Part shown: one piece after another, positions 51,605 through 61,554 of the stretch | How positions within the stretch are numbered: position 1 is the stretch's first letter | Layout of the letters: each line of letters opens with the position of its first letter | Notes under the pieces: model-generated | Told to the model about the DNA's origin: nothing | Databases searched by the model: none | The model's input: only the letters and a program-made list of their open reading frames with translations | Assembly: GCF_030534335.1 (NCBI RefSeq) | Contig: NZ_CP130565.1 | Span: forward strand, 3,307,501-3,371,500 | Reading direction: 5' to 3' | DNA from: Marivirga harenae | GTDB taxonomy: Bacteria > Bacteroidota > Bacteroidia > Cytophagales > Cyclobacteriaceae | DNA length: 64,000 bases | Program-made: the position numbers and the translations under genes

Positions 51605-54097
51605 ATGAAATTTATTTTATCAATTTTCCTTCTTACTTGTTTTTTAGCTACTTCAAAAGCGCAATTAAAAGAACCTGCACCCTCTTCAGAAATATTGCAT
51701 CAAATGCAAAAGTTGCAATATACCACAAGAGTTTTGTACGTGGCGGCTCATCCAGATGATGAGAATACCCGATTTATTGCCTATGTAGAAAATGGTAAAA
51801 AATTTGAAGCAGCTTATCTTTCTCTCACTAGAGGGGACGGAGGACAAAATGTAATAGGTCCTGAATTAAGAGAAGGGCTCGGTTTAATTCGTACTCAGGA
51901 ACTATTGGCAGCTAGAAATATTGATGGTGGAGAGCAATTTTTTACTAGAGCCAACGATTTTGGGTATTCGAAGAATCCGGATGAGACTTTTAATAAATGG
52001 GGGAAAGAAGAAGTGTTATCTGATGTGGTTTGGACAATCCGTAATTTTCAGCCGGATGTTATAGTGACTCGTTTTAATAAGACCCCTGGAATTACCCATG
52101 GACACCATACTGCCTCAGCAATTTTAGCCCATGAGGCATTCAAATTAGCTGGTGATAAAAATGCTTTTCCTGAGCAGTTGAAGCTGACTAACATCTGGCA
52201 ACCCAAGAAAATCTATTGGAATACTTCTTCATGGTTTTTTAGTAGAAGTGGAGACTTCGATAAATCAAAATACGTCACTGATAATGCTGGGGGTTATGCT
52301 CCATTGTTGGGCATTTCTTATACTGAAATGGCAGCATTGAGCAGAAGCAGGCATAAATCTCAAGCTTTTGGGACTGCCGGCAATAGGGGAGATGAAATAG
52401 AGTATTTTGAATATTGGAGTGGACCCGAGAATGACAAAGCGCTATTTGCTGGCATCGATCACTCATGGACTAACTTTAAAAATGGGAAGTCTATTCAAAA
52501 AGCTGTTGACGAATTGGTTAACGATTTTCAACCTACAGCACCTGGAAAATCCATAGATCAACTATTCGTAATAAAAGATTTAATTGAAAAACTAGAGGAA
52601 TCAGCGGTCAGAAATGACAAATTGAGAGCTATTGAAAAGCTGATTCTTGATTGTGCTGGATTATATCACTTGCTCTATCATGACAATCCTTATGCAGCAC
52701 CAGGTGATGAAATTAGTGTGAATTTAGAGTTGGTGAATCGGTCAGATGCCGAAATTAATCTTGTAGCTGCAGCTATTAAAGATTTAGAAGAGAATCTATC
52801 TATTTCAGGGGCATTGAAGAATAACCAAGTAATGCTAGAGAAGTTTGTAATAAATATTCCAGAGACATTCTCTTATTCAAACCCCTATTGGCTAGATAAG
52901 CCGTCTGCAAATGGATTGTATGAAGTTGACAATCAAAAGTTAATTGGACAAGCAGAGAATCCTGCGGCCATTGAAGTAGAGATAAGGCTCAAAATTAACG
53001 GCAATGATTTTAGTTTTAAAAGTCCTTTAAAATATAAAACTTCGGATCGAATTAATGGCGAAATCATACAGCCATTGTATATAGTGCCTCCAGTCTCAGT
53101 AGAATTTGGTGAAGAGGTTTCTATTTTCACCTCCAATGGCCAACAAAAGGAATTGACGGTGAAAGTGAAGGCTTTAAAAGATAAGCTTTCAGCCAAACTT
53201 GAATTAGATTTACCTCAGGGCTGGAAATTATTGGAATCTGAAAATAAATTGGAATTTAAAGATCTACCCAAGAGTAGTACACAGGAATTTAGATTTACTG
53301 TAGAATCCAGTCAAGAATACGGGAAGTTTGATTTAAATGCTTCTGTCAGGATGGGTGATGATTTATTCTCAGCCTACAAAGTTCAGGAAATACAATACGA
53401 CCATATTCCGAACCAAGTAATTTTAAGGAAAGCTCAACAGCAGTTGGTTTTAGCCGATGTGGAAATCAAAGGAAAAAAAATCGGCTATATAGAAGGAGCA
53501 GGAGATGCTGTTGACGAGGCTTTAGAGGCTATGGGCTACAAAGTTGAAATTATTGATATAGAGAATATTTCAATTGATGAATTAAAGCAGTATGATGCTG
53601 TAATAGCAGGAATTAGAGCTTATAATGTTAACGAGGCGCTACAAATCCATTATAAGAAAATGAATGAATATATGGATGAAGGGGGAGTTTATATGGTGCA
53701 ATACAATACTACTTATAGTTTACCAGATACTGATTTTTGGCCTTATCCCTTGAATCTTTCAAGAGACAGAATTACAGTTGAAGAGTCCCCGATGAGTTTC
53801 CTTGATCCTGATCATGCTGCTTTAAATTATCCCAATAAAATTACAGAGCAGGATTTTACTGGATGGGTACAAGAAAGAGGTCTTTATTTTCCAGATGATT
53901 GGGATAAAGCTTATACGCCACTTTTACTTGGGAATGATCCAAATGAAACCCCCAAAAAAGGTGCTTTATTAATAGCGGATCATGGAAAAGGAAAATTTGT
54001 GTACACAGGCTTAAGTTTTTTCAGAGAGCTTCCTGCAGGAGTGCCAGGAGCTTACAGATTACTAGCTAACTTATTAGCTCCGAGGCTAAATCCTTAA
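51605..54097 (+). CDS. secreted PIG-L (LmbE-like) deacetylase with C-terminal ThuA/GATase-like domain
   Basis: The protein has 830 aa with signal peptide MKFILSIFLLTCFLATSKA. The PIG-L domain (residues about 40-270) carries the zinc motif AAHPDDEN, LTRGDGGQN, a PDVIVTRF strand and the GHHTAS histidine. The middle (about 370-610) is beta-rich and looks like NEW3/Ig-type domains. The C-terminus (about 625-830; IEGAGDAVDEALEAMGYKVEIID, YDAVIAGIRAYNVNEAL, MVQYNTTYSLPD) resembles a ThuA/glutamine-amidotransferase fold. Probably a periplasmic or surface deacetylase of N-acetylated sugars; the substrate is unknown. Confidence 0.85.
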   Translation: MKFILSIFLLTCFLATSKAQLKEPAPSSEILHQMQKLQYTTRVLYVAAHPDDENTRFIAYVENGKKFEAAYLSLTRGDGGQNVIGPELREGLGLIRTQELLAARNIDGGEQFFTRANDFGYSKNPDETFNKWGKEEVLSDVVWTIRNFQPDVIVTRFNKTPGITHGHHTASAILAHEAFKLAGDKNAFPEQLKLTNIWQPKKIYWNTSSWFFSRSGDFDKSKYVTDNAGGYAPLLGISYTEMAALSRSRHKSQAFGTAGNRGDEIEYFEYWSGPENDKALFAGIDHSWTNFKNGKSIQKAVDELVNDFQPTAPGKSIDQLFVIKDLIEKLEESAVRNDKLRAIEKLILDCAGLYHLLYHDNPYAAPGDEISVNLELVNRSDAEINLVAAAIKDLEENLSISGALKNNQVMLEKFVINIPETFSYSNPYWLDKPSANGLYEVDNQKLIGQAENPAAIEVEIRLKINGNDFSFKSPLKYKTSDRINGEIIQPLYIVPPVSVEFGEEVSIFTSNGQQKELTVKVKALKDKLSAKLELDLPQGWKLLESENKLEFKDLPKSSTQEFRFTVESSQEYGKFDLNASVRMGDDLFSAYKVQEIQYDHIPNQVILRKAQQQLVLADVEIKGKKIGYIEGAGDAVDEALEAMGYKVEIIDIENISIDELKQYDAVIAGIRAYNVNEALQIHYKKMNEYMDEGGVYMVQYNTTYSLPDTDFWPYPLNLSRDRITVEESPMSFLDPDHAALNYPNKITEQDFTGWVQERGLYFPDDWDKAYTPLLLGNDPNETPKKGALLIADHGKGKFVYTGLSFFRELPAGVPGAYRLLANLLAPRLNP

Positions 54098-54182
54098 TTT
54101 ATATATCCGTTTATCAAAAAATATGTGCACTTGGTCGATTAAATGTGCAAACATGGAAACAAAAAGTATACATTCGTGTTTA

Positions 54183-54199
54183 ATGTATTGACAATACAT
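54183..54199. promoter_or_regulatory. perfect 17-bp palindrome, candidate MarR operator
   Basis: ATGTATTGACAATACAT is a perfect inverted repeat of 8-bp arms around a single A, 50 bp before the marR start codon. Size and symmetry fit a MarR dimer site, so autoregulation of the marR-doxX-hydrolase unit is likely. Confidence 0.6.
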
Positions 54200-54248
54200 A
54201 GTAAAGTAATTTTTTGTTAATGCAGATTGAATTAAAATAAGAATAGAA

Positions 54249-54698
54249 ATGAAGTTAGAAGAAGAAATTAAGCAGTCGAAGTTTGAAAATGAAAGACAAA
54301 AGGCCATTTTGAATGTGATTTATACAGCCAATTGGATTGGTTCGGTACAGCACAAAATATTCAAAAAGCATAAACTAACCTCTCCCCAGTACAATGTCTT
54401 AAGAATTTTAAGAGGAAAATTCCCGGATCCACTTACGGTTTCGTCTATACAAGAAAGAATGCTTGACAAGATGTCCAATGCTTCTCGATTAGTTGATAAA
54501 TTAGTTGAAAAGGGATGGGCTGAGCGTTCTACCTGCATGTATGACAGGAGACAGGTTGATGTTGTTATTACTACCACTGGGCAAAAATTGTTACAGGAGA
54601 TTGAACCTGAACTTTCAGGTTTTCATAATGAGGAAATGGTTTTGTCTGAAGCAGACGCAGCAGCAGTTAATAAAGCATTAGATCAAATAAGAGGATAA
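54249..54698 (+). CDS. MarR family transcriptional regulator
   Basis: The protein has 149 aa. The winged helix is clear: LTSPQYNVLRILRGKFPDPLTVSSIQERMLDKMSNASRLVDKLVEKGWAERSTCMYDRRQVDVVITTTGQKLL. The conserved DRR of the wing is present. A perfect palindrome 50 bp upstream is a likely operator. It precedes doxX and a hydrolase gene in the same direction with short gaps, and probably controls them. Cys near residue 97 could allow redox sensing, as in some DoxX-linked MarR proteins, but that is speculation. Confidence 0.9.
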   Translation: MKLEEEIKQSKFENERQKAILNVIYTANWIGSVQHKIFKKHKLTSPQYNVLRILRGKFPDPLTVSSIQERMLDKMSNASRLVDKLVEKGWAERSTCMYDRRQVDVVITTTGQKLLQEIEPELSGFHNEEMVLSEADAAAVNKALDQIRG

Positions 54699-54738
54699 TA
54701 TTTTATATATTGGGTTGTTTTAATCAAATTTTATTAAA

Positions 54739-55098
54739 ATGAACCTGATAGCAAATATTGGAAGATTTCTTTTTGCCATTCCAATGGTAATTTTTGGGGT
54801 ATTTCATTTTGTAAACACAAGGTCGTTTCAAAATGTGGTACCCTCTTTTATTCCTGGACAGACATTTTGGGTCTATTTAACTGGTGCAGCTTTAATTGCA
54901 GCAGGAATTAGTATTCTAATCAAAAAACAAATTCAATTGGTGTCTAATCTTCTTGCCATTATGTTGCTAATTTTTGCAGTATTCGTGCACTTACCGTTGG
55001 CTATAGACGGAGATCAGTTAGCAGCAAGCTCTTTATTAAAGGATGTTGCCCTAGCCGGTGGGGCATTTATTTTAGGAAATTATTTTAAAGACAAGTAA
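54739..55098 (+). CDS. DoxX family membrane protein
   Basis: The protein has 119 aa with four membrane helices. The start NLIANIGRFLFAIPMVIFGVFHFVN and a VYLTGAALIAAGISILI helix are typical of DoxX/DoxD-like proteins. These are small inner-membrane proteins often linked to redox or thiol stress genes. It lies 40 bp after marR and 10 bp before the hydrolase gene. Confidence 0.85.
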   Translation: MNLIANIGRFLFAIPMVIFGVFHFVNTRSFQNVVPSFIPGQTFWVYLTGAALIAAGISILIKKQIQLVSNLLAIMLLIFAVFVHLPLAIDGDQLAASSLLKDVALAGGAFILGNYFKDK

Positions 55099-55108
55099 GA
55101 ACATAGGA

Positions 55109-56101
55109 ATGAAAGTTTTCAAAAGGATTATTATTGGAGTGATTTTACTGATTGTAGCCGTAGTTGTGCTTTATTTCGCAGGTCCCAAACTTGAGAGACC
55201 AAAGTTCGCTCAGGACCTACCTGAAATTCCCGCTGATATTATTACTTTGGAAAGATGGATTAATGATAGGGAAGTCAAGAATAAAAACATAAAATCAGAT
55301 AATCAAGCTCAGGTGGTTTGGTTTGACGAAAAATTAAGCCAGACTGAATATTCTATAGTATATCTTCATGGTTTTGGTGCAAGTCATCAAGAAGGAAATC
55401 CCGTACATAGAAATTTAGCCGATAGTTTACAAGCCAATTTATTCTTAGCCCGCCAAATCGGTCACGGCTTATCTTCAGAAAACTCGTTTAAAGGGATAAC
55501 TCCTGAATCCTATATGATGTCAGCTATGGAGGCCTTATCGATTGGTCGACTCCTAGGCGAAAAGGTGGTATTAATAGGAACATCTACAGGTGCGGCCCAA
55601 GCGATCTGGCTGGCTGCTAAGTTTCCAGAAACCGTGGAAGCATTAGTGTTATACTCCCCTTATATTTCCTTGAAAAATCCTTCAGATGAAAAATTGGTTT
55701 TAGGCCCATGGGGTACTACATTAACAAAATGGGTGATGGGAGGAGAAGTGAACCGTGAAATTAGACCCGATTCCGTTGCTGCTTTTTGGTCTGAATACTA
55801 TCATTTAGACTCATATTTTTCTCTTTTTAGTATGATTCACGAAAGTATGACCACTGAAATTTTCCAAGCAGTAGAGTGTCCAGTTTTTATGGCTTACTAT
55901 TACAAGGATGAGGAGAATCAAGATGATGTGGTTTCAGTTCCAGCTATGAAGGCAATGTTTGAACAGCTACCTTCGGAACAGAAAAAGGCGCTAGCTTTTC
56001 CTAAAGCTGCTAATCATGTGATCGCTTCTGATCTACGTTCTTATGACTGGGTGGGTGTCAGAGACAGTAGCTGGGTGTTTTTGCAGAGTGTATTAGAATA
56101 A
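55109..56101 (+). CDS. membrane-anchored alpha/beta hydrolase
   Basis: The protein has 330 aa. An N-terminal hydrophobic segment (RIIIGVILLIVAVVVLYFAG) acts as membrane anchor or uncleaved signal. The fold shows YLHGFGASHQEG, the nucleophile GTSTGA (Ser near residue 156) in place of GxSxGG, an acid probably in YYKDEENQDD, and the His in AANHVIAS. It resembles carboxylesterase-like lysophospholipase relatives; the substrate is unknown. Third gene of the marR unit. Confidence 0.82.
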   Translation: MKVFKRIIIGVILLIVAVVVLYFAGPKLERPKFAQDLPEIPADIITLERWINDREVKNKNIKSDNQAQVVWFDEKLSQTEYSIVYLHGFGASHQEGNPVHRNLADSLQANLFLARQIGHGLSSENSFKGITPESYMMSAMEALSIGRLLGEKVVLIGTSTGAAQAIWLAAKFPETVEALVLYSPYISLKNPSDEKLVLGPWGTTLTKWVMGGEVNREIRPDSVAAFWSEYYHLDSYFSLFSMIHESMTTEIFQAVECPVFMAYYYKDEENQDDVVSVPAMKAMFEQLPSEQKKALAFPKAANHVIASDLRSYDWVGVRDSSWVFLQSVLE

Positions 56102-56208
56102 TATTTTTACAATACCTCTATTTTTGTAAACTTTAGCATAATTCTTGTTTCTTTGCAATTCGATTTTAAATAGATATTGTTTGAACATTGCAATTCATAG
56201 TTTTTTGA

Positions 56209-57828
56209 ATGAGAAAAATAGATAAATTAATCCTGAGGTCATTTATAGGTCCCTTCCTAATCACCTTTTTTGTGGTGGTTTTCATACTGTTGACTCAGTA
56301 TATGCTCAAGTACTTTGATGACTTTGTGGGAAAAGATTTAGGCTTTACTGTTTTTGCGGAATTGATTGCCTATTTCAGTATTAATATGACCCCGATTGCT
56401 TTTCCATTGGCGGTGTTACTTTCTTCCCTGATGACATTTGGTAATCTGGGGGAGCATTTTGAGCTTACCGCTATTAAAAGTGCTGGCATTTCCTTGGTCC
56501 GCGTGCTTAGACCGCTTTTCGTATTTGTTGTTTGTTTGAGTGCTTTGGTGTATTATTCTAATAATTTTATTGTGCCCAAAGCTAATTTGGAAGCCTATAG
56601 TTTACTTTATGATATCAAACAAAAGAAACCATCTATTGACATTAAGGAGGGAGCATTTTATGGAGGAATCCCAGGCTACAGTATTAAGGCCAATAAAAAG
56701 TATGACGATGATAAGTCGCTTGGAGATCTTATTATTTACAATCATTCTGATAAAAAGGGGAATACGGAAATAATTCTGGCCGATTCTGCTTTAATGTATA
56801 CCATTTTAGGTGATAAATACCTCGTAATGGAGTTGTTTGATGGTAAAAGCTATACGGAGGAAGACGCTGATAAACCAAATGAACCTTCCAATTATATACG
56901 TAATATTTTTCAGCATAACAAAGTGGTTTTTAGCTTGGCTTCATTTGAAATGGAAAGAACCGATAAAGAATTGTTTTCATCTAACCGTTTGATGAAGAGT
57001 GAAAGGGAGTTGAGATATGATGTGGATTCAATGAATACTGATATCATCAAATCGAAGAGAACTATATACAGATACACCCCTAGATTTTTTAATATGCATA
57101 TGCAAGATGTCGATGATATAAAACCTCAGACAGTTGCTATATGGGAACAAATGAAAGAGGATACGGTCTCAAGTAATTCGGATTCAACTGTTCTGGAAAA
57201 TGAGCAATTAACAAGTTCAGATGTGGTTCCTGTAAAAGGTGCAGGTAAGAAGCTAAATGAAAAGAAGTTGAAGAGTGGCATAAAATTTGAACAAGAAAAA
57301 AAATCTCTTGAACTTGAAAAAATTACCAGTTATGATTCAACCCTCATAGCGAGAGCAGACAGTGCTTTTGAAAGTAGAAACCGAGGCAATAATAATATAG
57401 TAGATAAACCTAGATTTGCAAAAAACAGATTGAAAGGCGAAAATAAAAGAATTGAGAATCGGCAATTTGAGAGTAATGTTTATGACATTGAGGCCAACAA
57501 GAAACTTTCTGATGCCGTGGCTTGCATAGTCATGTTTTTAATTGGCGCTCCGCTTGGGGCTATTATTAAGAAGGGAGGGCTTGGCTTTCCCGTAATTGTT
57601 TCCATAGTGTTTTTTATTATTTCTTATGTAATCAATACTACAGGAATTAAGTTGGGAAGGGCAGGAGATATCAGCACTTTCTGGGCAGTTTGGTCCTCTA
57701 ATTTTATGTTGCTTCCCTTTGGTCTATTTTTTCTAAGGCAAGCAAGAAATGATTCCAGATTATTTGAGACAGACTATTATGCAGTAAAGATTAATAAATT
57801 TTTCAGACTTTTTAAAAAGGAAAAATAA
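56209..57828 (+). CDS. LptF/LptG family lipopolysaccharide export permease
   Basis: The protein has 539 aa. It contains the YjgP/YjgQ domain, with three helices near the N-terminus (RSFIGPFLITFFVVVFILLTQYMLKYFDDFVGKDLG) and three near the C-terminus, around a periplasmic beta-jellyroll. It moves LPS through the Lpt bridge with LptB. A long charged Ser/Lys/Glu-rich insert (about residues 285-420) makes it longer than the 350-400 aa of enteric LptF/G; such long forms are usual in Bacteroidota. A TATTTTTG box lies at 56119-56126. I cannot tell LptF from LptG. Confidence 0.88.
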   Translation: MRKIDKLILRSFIGPFLITFFVVVFILLTQYMLKYFDDFVGKDLGFTVFAELIAYFSINMTPIAFPLAVLLSSLMTFGNLGEHFELTAIKSAGISLVRVLRPLFVFVVCLSALVYYSNNFIVPKANLEAYSLLYDIKQKKPSIDIKEGAFYGGIPGYSIKANKKYDDDKSLGDLIIYNHSDKKGNTEIILADSALMYTILGDKYLVMELFDGKSYTEEDADKPNEPSNYIRNIFQHNKVVFSLASFEMERTDKELFSSNRLMKSERELRYDVDSMNTDIIKSKRTIYRYTPRFFNMHMQDVDDIKPQTVAIWEQMKEDTVSSNSDSTVLENEQLTSSDVVPVKGAGKKLNEKKLKSGIKFEQEKKSLELEKITSYDSTLIARADSAFESRNRGNNNIVDKPRFAKNRLKGENKRIENRQFESNVYDIEANKKLSDAVACIVMFLIGAPLGAIIKKGGLGFPVIVSIVFFIISYVINTTGIKLGRAGDISTFWAVWSSNFMLLPFGLFFLRQARNDSRLFETDYYAVKINKFFRLFKKEK

Positions 57829-57836
57829 ATTGGTTT

Positions 57837-57866
57837 TTTGTTCATAAAAAAATATACGTATATTTG
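57837..57866 (+). promoter_or_regulatory. Bacteroidota-type promoter for rpsO
   Basis: TTTG at 57837-57840 (-33) and TATATTTG at 57859-57866 (-7, TAnnTTTG) are 18 nt apart, close to the phylum consensus. Initiation near 57873 would give a leader of about 28 nt before rpsO. Confidence 0.65.
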
Positions 57867-57900
57867 CGGCTGTTTTAAAATAATTTAATAAACGCTAACT

Positions 57901-58176
57901 ATGTATTTAGACACAGAAAAGAAAAAAGAGCTGTTCAAAAATCATGGTCGGTCAAAAGCAGAAAATGATACGGGTTCGGCTGAATCTCAAATCGCGCTTT
58001 TTACTTACCGAATTGGTCATTTGACCCAGCACCTTAAAGTTAACAAGAAAGATCACTCATCAAGAACAGGTCTTTTGAAATTAGTAGGTAAAAGAAGAAG
58101 ATTGTTGGATTATCTTTACAAAAACGAGATTGAGAGATACAGAGCAATTATTGCTGAACTTGGTTTAAGAAAATAA
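57901..58176 (+). CDS. rpsO: 30S ribosomal protein S15
   Basis: The protein has 91 aa and a complete S15 signature: [50 protein letters not shown]. It binds the 16S rRNA central domain. It has its own promoter and terminator and is followed by pnp, the rpsO-pnp order conserved in many bacteria. Confidence 0.98.
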   Translation: MYLDTEKKKELFKNHGRSKAENDTGSAESQIALFTYRIGHLTQHLKVNKKDHSSRTGLLKLVGKRRRLLDYLYKNEIERYRAIIAELGLRK

Positions 58177-58192
58177 ATCACTTTTCATTTAT

Positions 58193-58221
58193 AAAAAGGG
58201 AATCATATTGGTTCCCTTTTT
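58193..58221 (+). terminator. intrinsic terminator after rpsO
   Basis: AAAAAGGGAA and TTCCCTTTTT form a 10-bp stem with a 9-nt loop; the A and T runs on either side could make it work in both directions. Confidence 0.85.
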
Positions 58222-58324
58222 CCATTATAATCACCTCATTACGAATACCACATCTTATACAGGACGTGTATAGCAAATGCGGAAATTTAACAACAAGACG
58301 AGAAAACAGTAAAAAATATTATTT

Positions 58325-60466
58325 ATGGCTATACCAAAAGCGATTAAAAAAACATTCAACCTACCTGATGGCAGGGAAATAAGCATAGAAACAGGTAAAT
58401 TAGCTAAGCAAGCTGATGGATCTGTAGAAGTAAGAATGGGGAATACCATTTTATTAGCTACAGTTGTTTCCAATAAAGAAGCTAGAGAAGGAGTTGATTT
58501 CCTTCCAATGTCAGTAGATTACCAAGAAAAATTTGCTTCATCTGGTAAGATACCTGGTGGTTTTTTAAAGCGAGAAGGAAAACTTTCTGATTATGAGGTG
58601 TTGACTTCGCGTTTAGTGGATAGAGCTTTACGTCCATTATTTCCTTCTGATTACCATGCTGAGACACAGGTGATGATCCAGCTATTTTCATTAGAGGAAA
58701 ACGATTTGCCAGATGCATTAGCGGCTTTAGCAGCATCTGCGGCCTTAACTGCATCCGATATTCCTTTTGCTGGACCTATTTCAGAAGTGCGAGTAGGTAG
58801 AGTAGATGGTAAAATGATCATCAACCCAAATTCAAAGCAGTTAGAAGAATCTGATATTGATATGATCGTGGCCGCCACCATTGATAATATCATGATGGTA
58901 GAAGGCGAATTAAAAGAAATTTCAGAGCAAGAGATGGTAGAAGCTATCAATTTCGCTCATGAATCAATAAAGCTTCAATGTCAAGCTCAACTAGACTTGG
59001 CAAAAGATGCCGGAAAAACGGAAAAACGTGAATATAATCACGAAGAAGAGCCGGATGCTGAACTAGAAAAAGAAATCTACGACAAATATTATCAACAATT
59101 TTTTGACATTGCAGCAAAAGGACTTGCTGATAAAGCCGAAAGAGCTCGATTATTTTCAGAAATAAGAGATGGTTATATTGACTCTTTGCCTGAGGATACC
59201 GAAATCAGCTTATCACTAGCAAAAAGTTATTTAAGCGCTACACAGAAAAAGGCGGTTAGAAACGCAACTTTAGAAACTCGCAATAGACTTGATGGCAGGA
59301 AGCTAGACGAAATCAGACCTATCTGGAGTGAGATCGATTACCTTCCATCTGCTCACGGTTCTGCTGTATTCACTAGAGGAGAAACGCAATCATTAACCAC
59401 AGTTACATTAGGTACCAAACTTGATGAGCAAATGGTGGATGGTGCCGTTCATTCTGGCTATAATAAATTTATATTACATTACAACTTCCCTGCATTTTCA
59501 ACAGGTGAAGCTAGACCTAATAGAGGTCCTGGTAGAAGAGAAGTAGGACACGGTAACCTTGCTTTAAGAGCTTTAAAGCAAATATTGCCTACTCCAGACG
59601 AATTGCCATACACAATCCGTGTTGTTTCTGATATTTTGGAATCGAATGGATCATCTTCTATGGCTACTGTTTGTGCTGGTTCATTAGCATTAATGGATGC
59701 TGGAATACCTATCAAGGCCCCAGTTTCAGGTATCGCAATGGGATTGATCTCCGATGCAGAGACAGGTAAATACGCTATTCTTTCTGATATTTTAGGAGAT
59801 GAAGATCATATCGGAGATATGGACTTTAAAGTAACTGGTACTGAAAAAGGTATTACTGCTTGTCAAATGGATATCAAAGTGGACGGTCTTTCTTCAGAAT
59901 TGATGATGGAAGCCTTGAATCAGGCAAAAGCTGGTCGTGACCATATCAGAAATGAGATGTTGAAGACTATTGCTGCTCCAAGAGAAGATTACAAACCAAA
60001 TGCTCCTAGAGTCGTGAATATCGAAATCGAAAGAGAAATGATTGGTGCTGTAATTGGCCCTGGCGGTAAAGTAGTTCAAGAAATTCAGAAGACTACTGGT
60101 GCTACTGTAGTAATTGAAGAAACGGAAAAAGGTGGTAAAATTAATGTTTTCGCTGTAAACAAAGATTCTTTGGATCAAGCAGTGAAATGGATCAAAGGCA
60201 TCGTAGCTAAACCGGAAATTGGTGAGGTCTATGATGGAATTGTGAAAGCAATTCAACCTTATGGTGCATTCGTTGAAATTATGCCTGGAAAAGATGGTTT
60301 ACTTCATATTTCTGAAATAAAGCATGAGAAAATTGAAAACCTGGACGGTATTTTAGAGATCGGAGAGGAAGTGAAAGTGAAATTGATCGACATCGATAAA
60401 AAGACTGGTAAATTAAGACTATCAAGAAAGGTTTTATTACCGAAGCCAGAAAAAGAAGAGAAATAA
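58325..60466 (+). CDS. pnp: polyribonucleotide nucleotidyltransferase (PNPase)
   Basis: The protein is a 713-aa 3'-5' phosphorolytic exoribonuclease of mRNA decay. It has two RNase PH domains separated by a helical domain (first: [46 protein letters not shown]; second: [15 protein letters not shown], catalytic [17 protein letters not shown]). A KH domain ([17 protein letters not shown]) and an S1 domain ([31 protein letters not shown]) complete it. Length and order are standard. Confidence 0.98.
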   Translation: MAIPKAIKKTFNLPDGREISIETGKLAKQADGSVEVRMGNTILLATVVSNKEAREGVDFLPMSVDYQEKFASSGKIPGGFLKREGKLSDYEVLTSRLVDRALRPLFPSDYHAETQVMIQLFSLEENDLPDALAALAASAALTASDIPFAGPISEVRVGRVDGKMIINPNSKQLEESDIDMIVAATIDNIMMVEGELKEISEQEMVEAINFAHESIKLQCQAQLDLAKDAGKTEKREYNHEEEPDAELEKEIYDKYYQQFFDIAAKGLADKAERARLFSEIRDGYIDSLPEDTEISLSLAKSYLSATQKKAVRNATLETRNRLDGRKLDEIRPIWSEIDYLPSAHGSAVFTRGETQSLTTVTLGTKLDEQMVDGAVHSGYNKFILHYNFPAFSTGEARPNRGPGRREVGHGNLALRALKQILPTPDELPYTIRVVSDILESNGSSSMATVCAGSLALMDAGIPIKAPVSGIAMGLISDAETGKYAILSDILGDEDHIGDMDFKVTGTEKGITACQMDIKVDGLSSELMMEALNQAKAGRDHIRNEMLKTIAAPREDYKPNAPRVVNIEIEREMIGAVIGPGGKVVQEIQKTTGATVVIEETEKGGKINVFAVNKDSLDQAVKWIKGIVAKPEIGEVYDGIVKAIQPYGAFVEIMPGKDGLLHISEIKHEKIENLDGILEIGEEVKVKLIDIDKKTGKLRLSRKVLLPKPEKEEK

Positions 60467-60504
60467 TTTCATTTTTAGAGAAATATTTACATTTTTGATA
60501 TAAG

Positions 60505-60526
60505 GAAGGAACTGTTTGGTTCCTTC
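60505..60526 (+). terminator. hairpin after pnp
   Basis: GAAGGAAC and GTTCCTTC form an 8-bp perfect stem with a 6-nt loop. Only a short pyrimidine stretch (TCTAT) follows, so termination may be partial and some transcription could enter rpoD. Confidence 0.65.
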
Positions 60527-60569
60527 TCTATGTTAAGAGTTCGTTAAAATTTAAACTTAAAAATAATTA

Positions 60570-61433
60570 ATGAGACAGCTCAAGATTAGCAAGCAAATCA
60601 CCAATCGGGAGAGTCAATCCCTCGATAAATACTTACAAGAAATAGGGAAAGTAGATTTGTTGACTCCTGACGAGGAAGTAGATTTAGCCGTTAGGATTAA
60701 ACAAGGTGATCAACTTGCACTTGAAAAATTGACAAAAGCCAATTTGCGTTTCGTAGTGTCTGTGGCCAAACAATATCAGAATCAAGGTTTATCCTTAGGA
60801 GACTTGATTAATGAAGGAAACTTAGGTTTGATCAAAGCAGCACAAAGATTTGACGAAACACGTGGTTTTAAATTCATTTCTTATGCAGTATGGTGGATCA
60901 GACAATCCATATTGCAAGCATTGGCGGAGCAATCGCGTATTGTTCGTCTTCCATTGAACAGAGTAGGATCTTTGAATAAGATATCTAAAACCTTCTCTAC
61001 TTTGGAGCAAAAGTTTGAAAGAGAGCCATCACCAGATGAGCTAGCAGAAGTTTTAGAGGTTACTTCAAACGAAGTAGTTGATACAATGAAAATTTCTGGC
61101 CGTCACGTATCAATGGATGCGCCATTCGTACAAGGTGAAGAAAATAGCCTTTTAGACGTATTGGAAAACGATGGTGAAGAATCTCCTGATGATGAATTAA
61201 TGAATGATTCGTTAAGAAGAGAGGTACAAAGAGCTTTATCTACTTTAACTCAAAGGGAAGCTGATGTAATCACGCTGTACTTTGGATTGAATGGTGAGCA
61301 TTCGATGACTCTTGAAGAAATAGGGGAGAAATTCAACTTAACGAGAGAAAGAGTAAGACAAATCAAAGAGAAAGCCATCAGAAGGCTTAGACATACTTCC
61401 AGAAGTAAAGCTCTGAAGCCTTACTTAGGATAA
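60570..61433 (+). CDS. rpoD: RNA polymerase primary sigma factor (sigma-70/SigA)
   Basis: The protein has 287 aa. It lacks region 1.1, as usual in Bacteroidota. Region 1.2 ([24 protein letters not shown]), region 2 ([54 protein letters not shown]), region 3 and region 4 ([30 protein letters not shown], with the HTH) are complete. It recognises the TTTG / TAnnTTTG promoters seen elsewhere in this window. Confidence 0.96.
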   Translation: MRQLKISKQITNRESQSLDKYLQEIGKVDLLTPDEEVDLAVRIKQGDQLALEKLTKANLRFVVSVAKQYQNQGLSLGDLINEGNLGLIKAAQRFDETRGFKFISYAVWWIRQSILQALAEQSRIVRLPLNRVGSLNKISKTFSTLEQKFEREPSPDELAEVLEVTSNEVVDTMKISGRHVSMDAPFVQGEENSLLDVLENDGEESPDDELMNDSLRREVQRALSTLTQREADVITLYFGLNGEHSMTLEEIGEKFNLTRERVRQIKEKAIRRLRHTSRSKALKPYLG

Positions 61434-61456
61434 GATTTTCGTAACAAATGATACAT

Positions 61457-61483
61457 AAAAAGGTCTTGAATAAGACCTTTTTT
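61457..61483 (+). terminator. intrinsic terminator after rpoD
   Basis: AAAAAGGTCTT and AAGACCTTTTT form an 11-bp stem with a 4-nt loop, and the T-run continues; a strong factor-independent terminator. Confidence 0.9.
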
Positions 61484-61554
61484 TATTTAATTAATTAAAT
61501 TCACATCTGTTTTAGCAGAAGACCGTAACAGTATTTAAGAAATTATTGAGCGTT

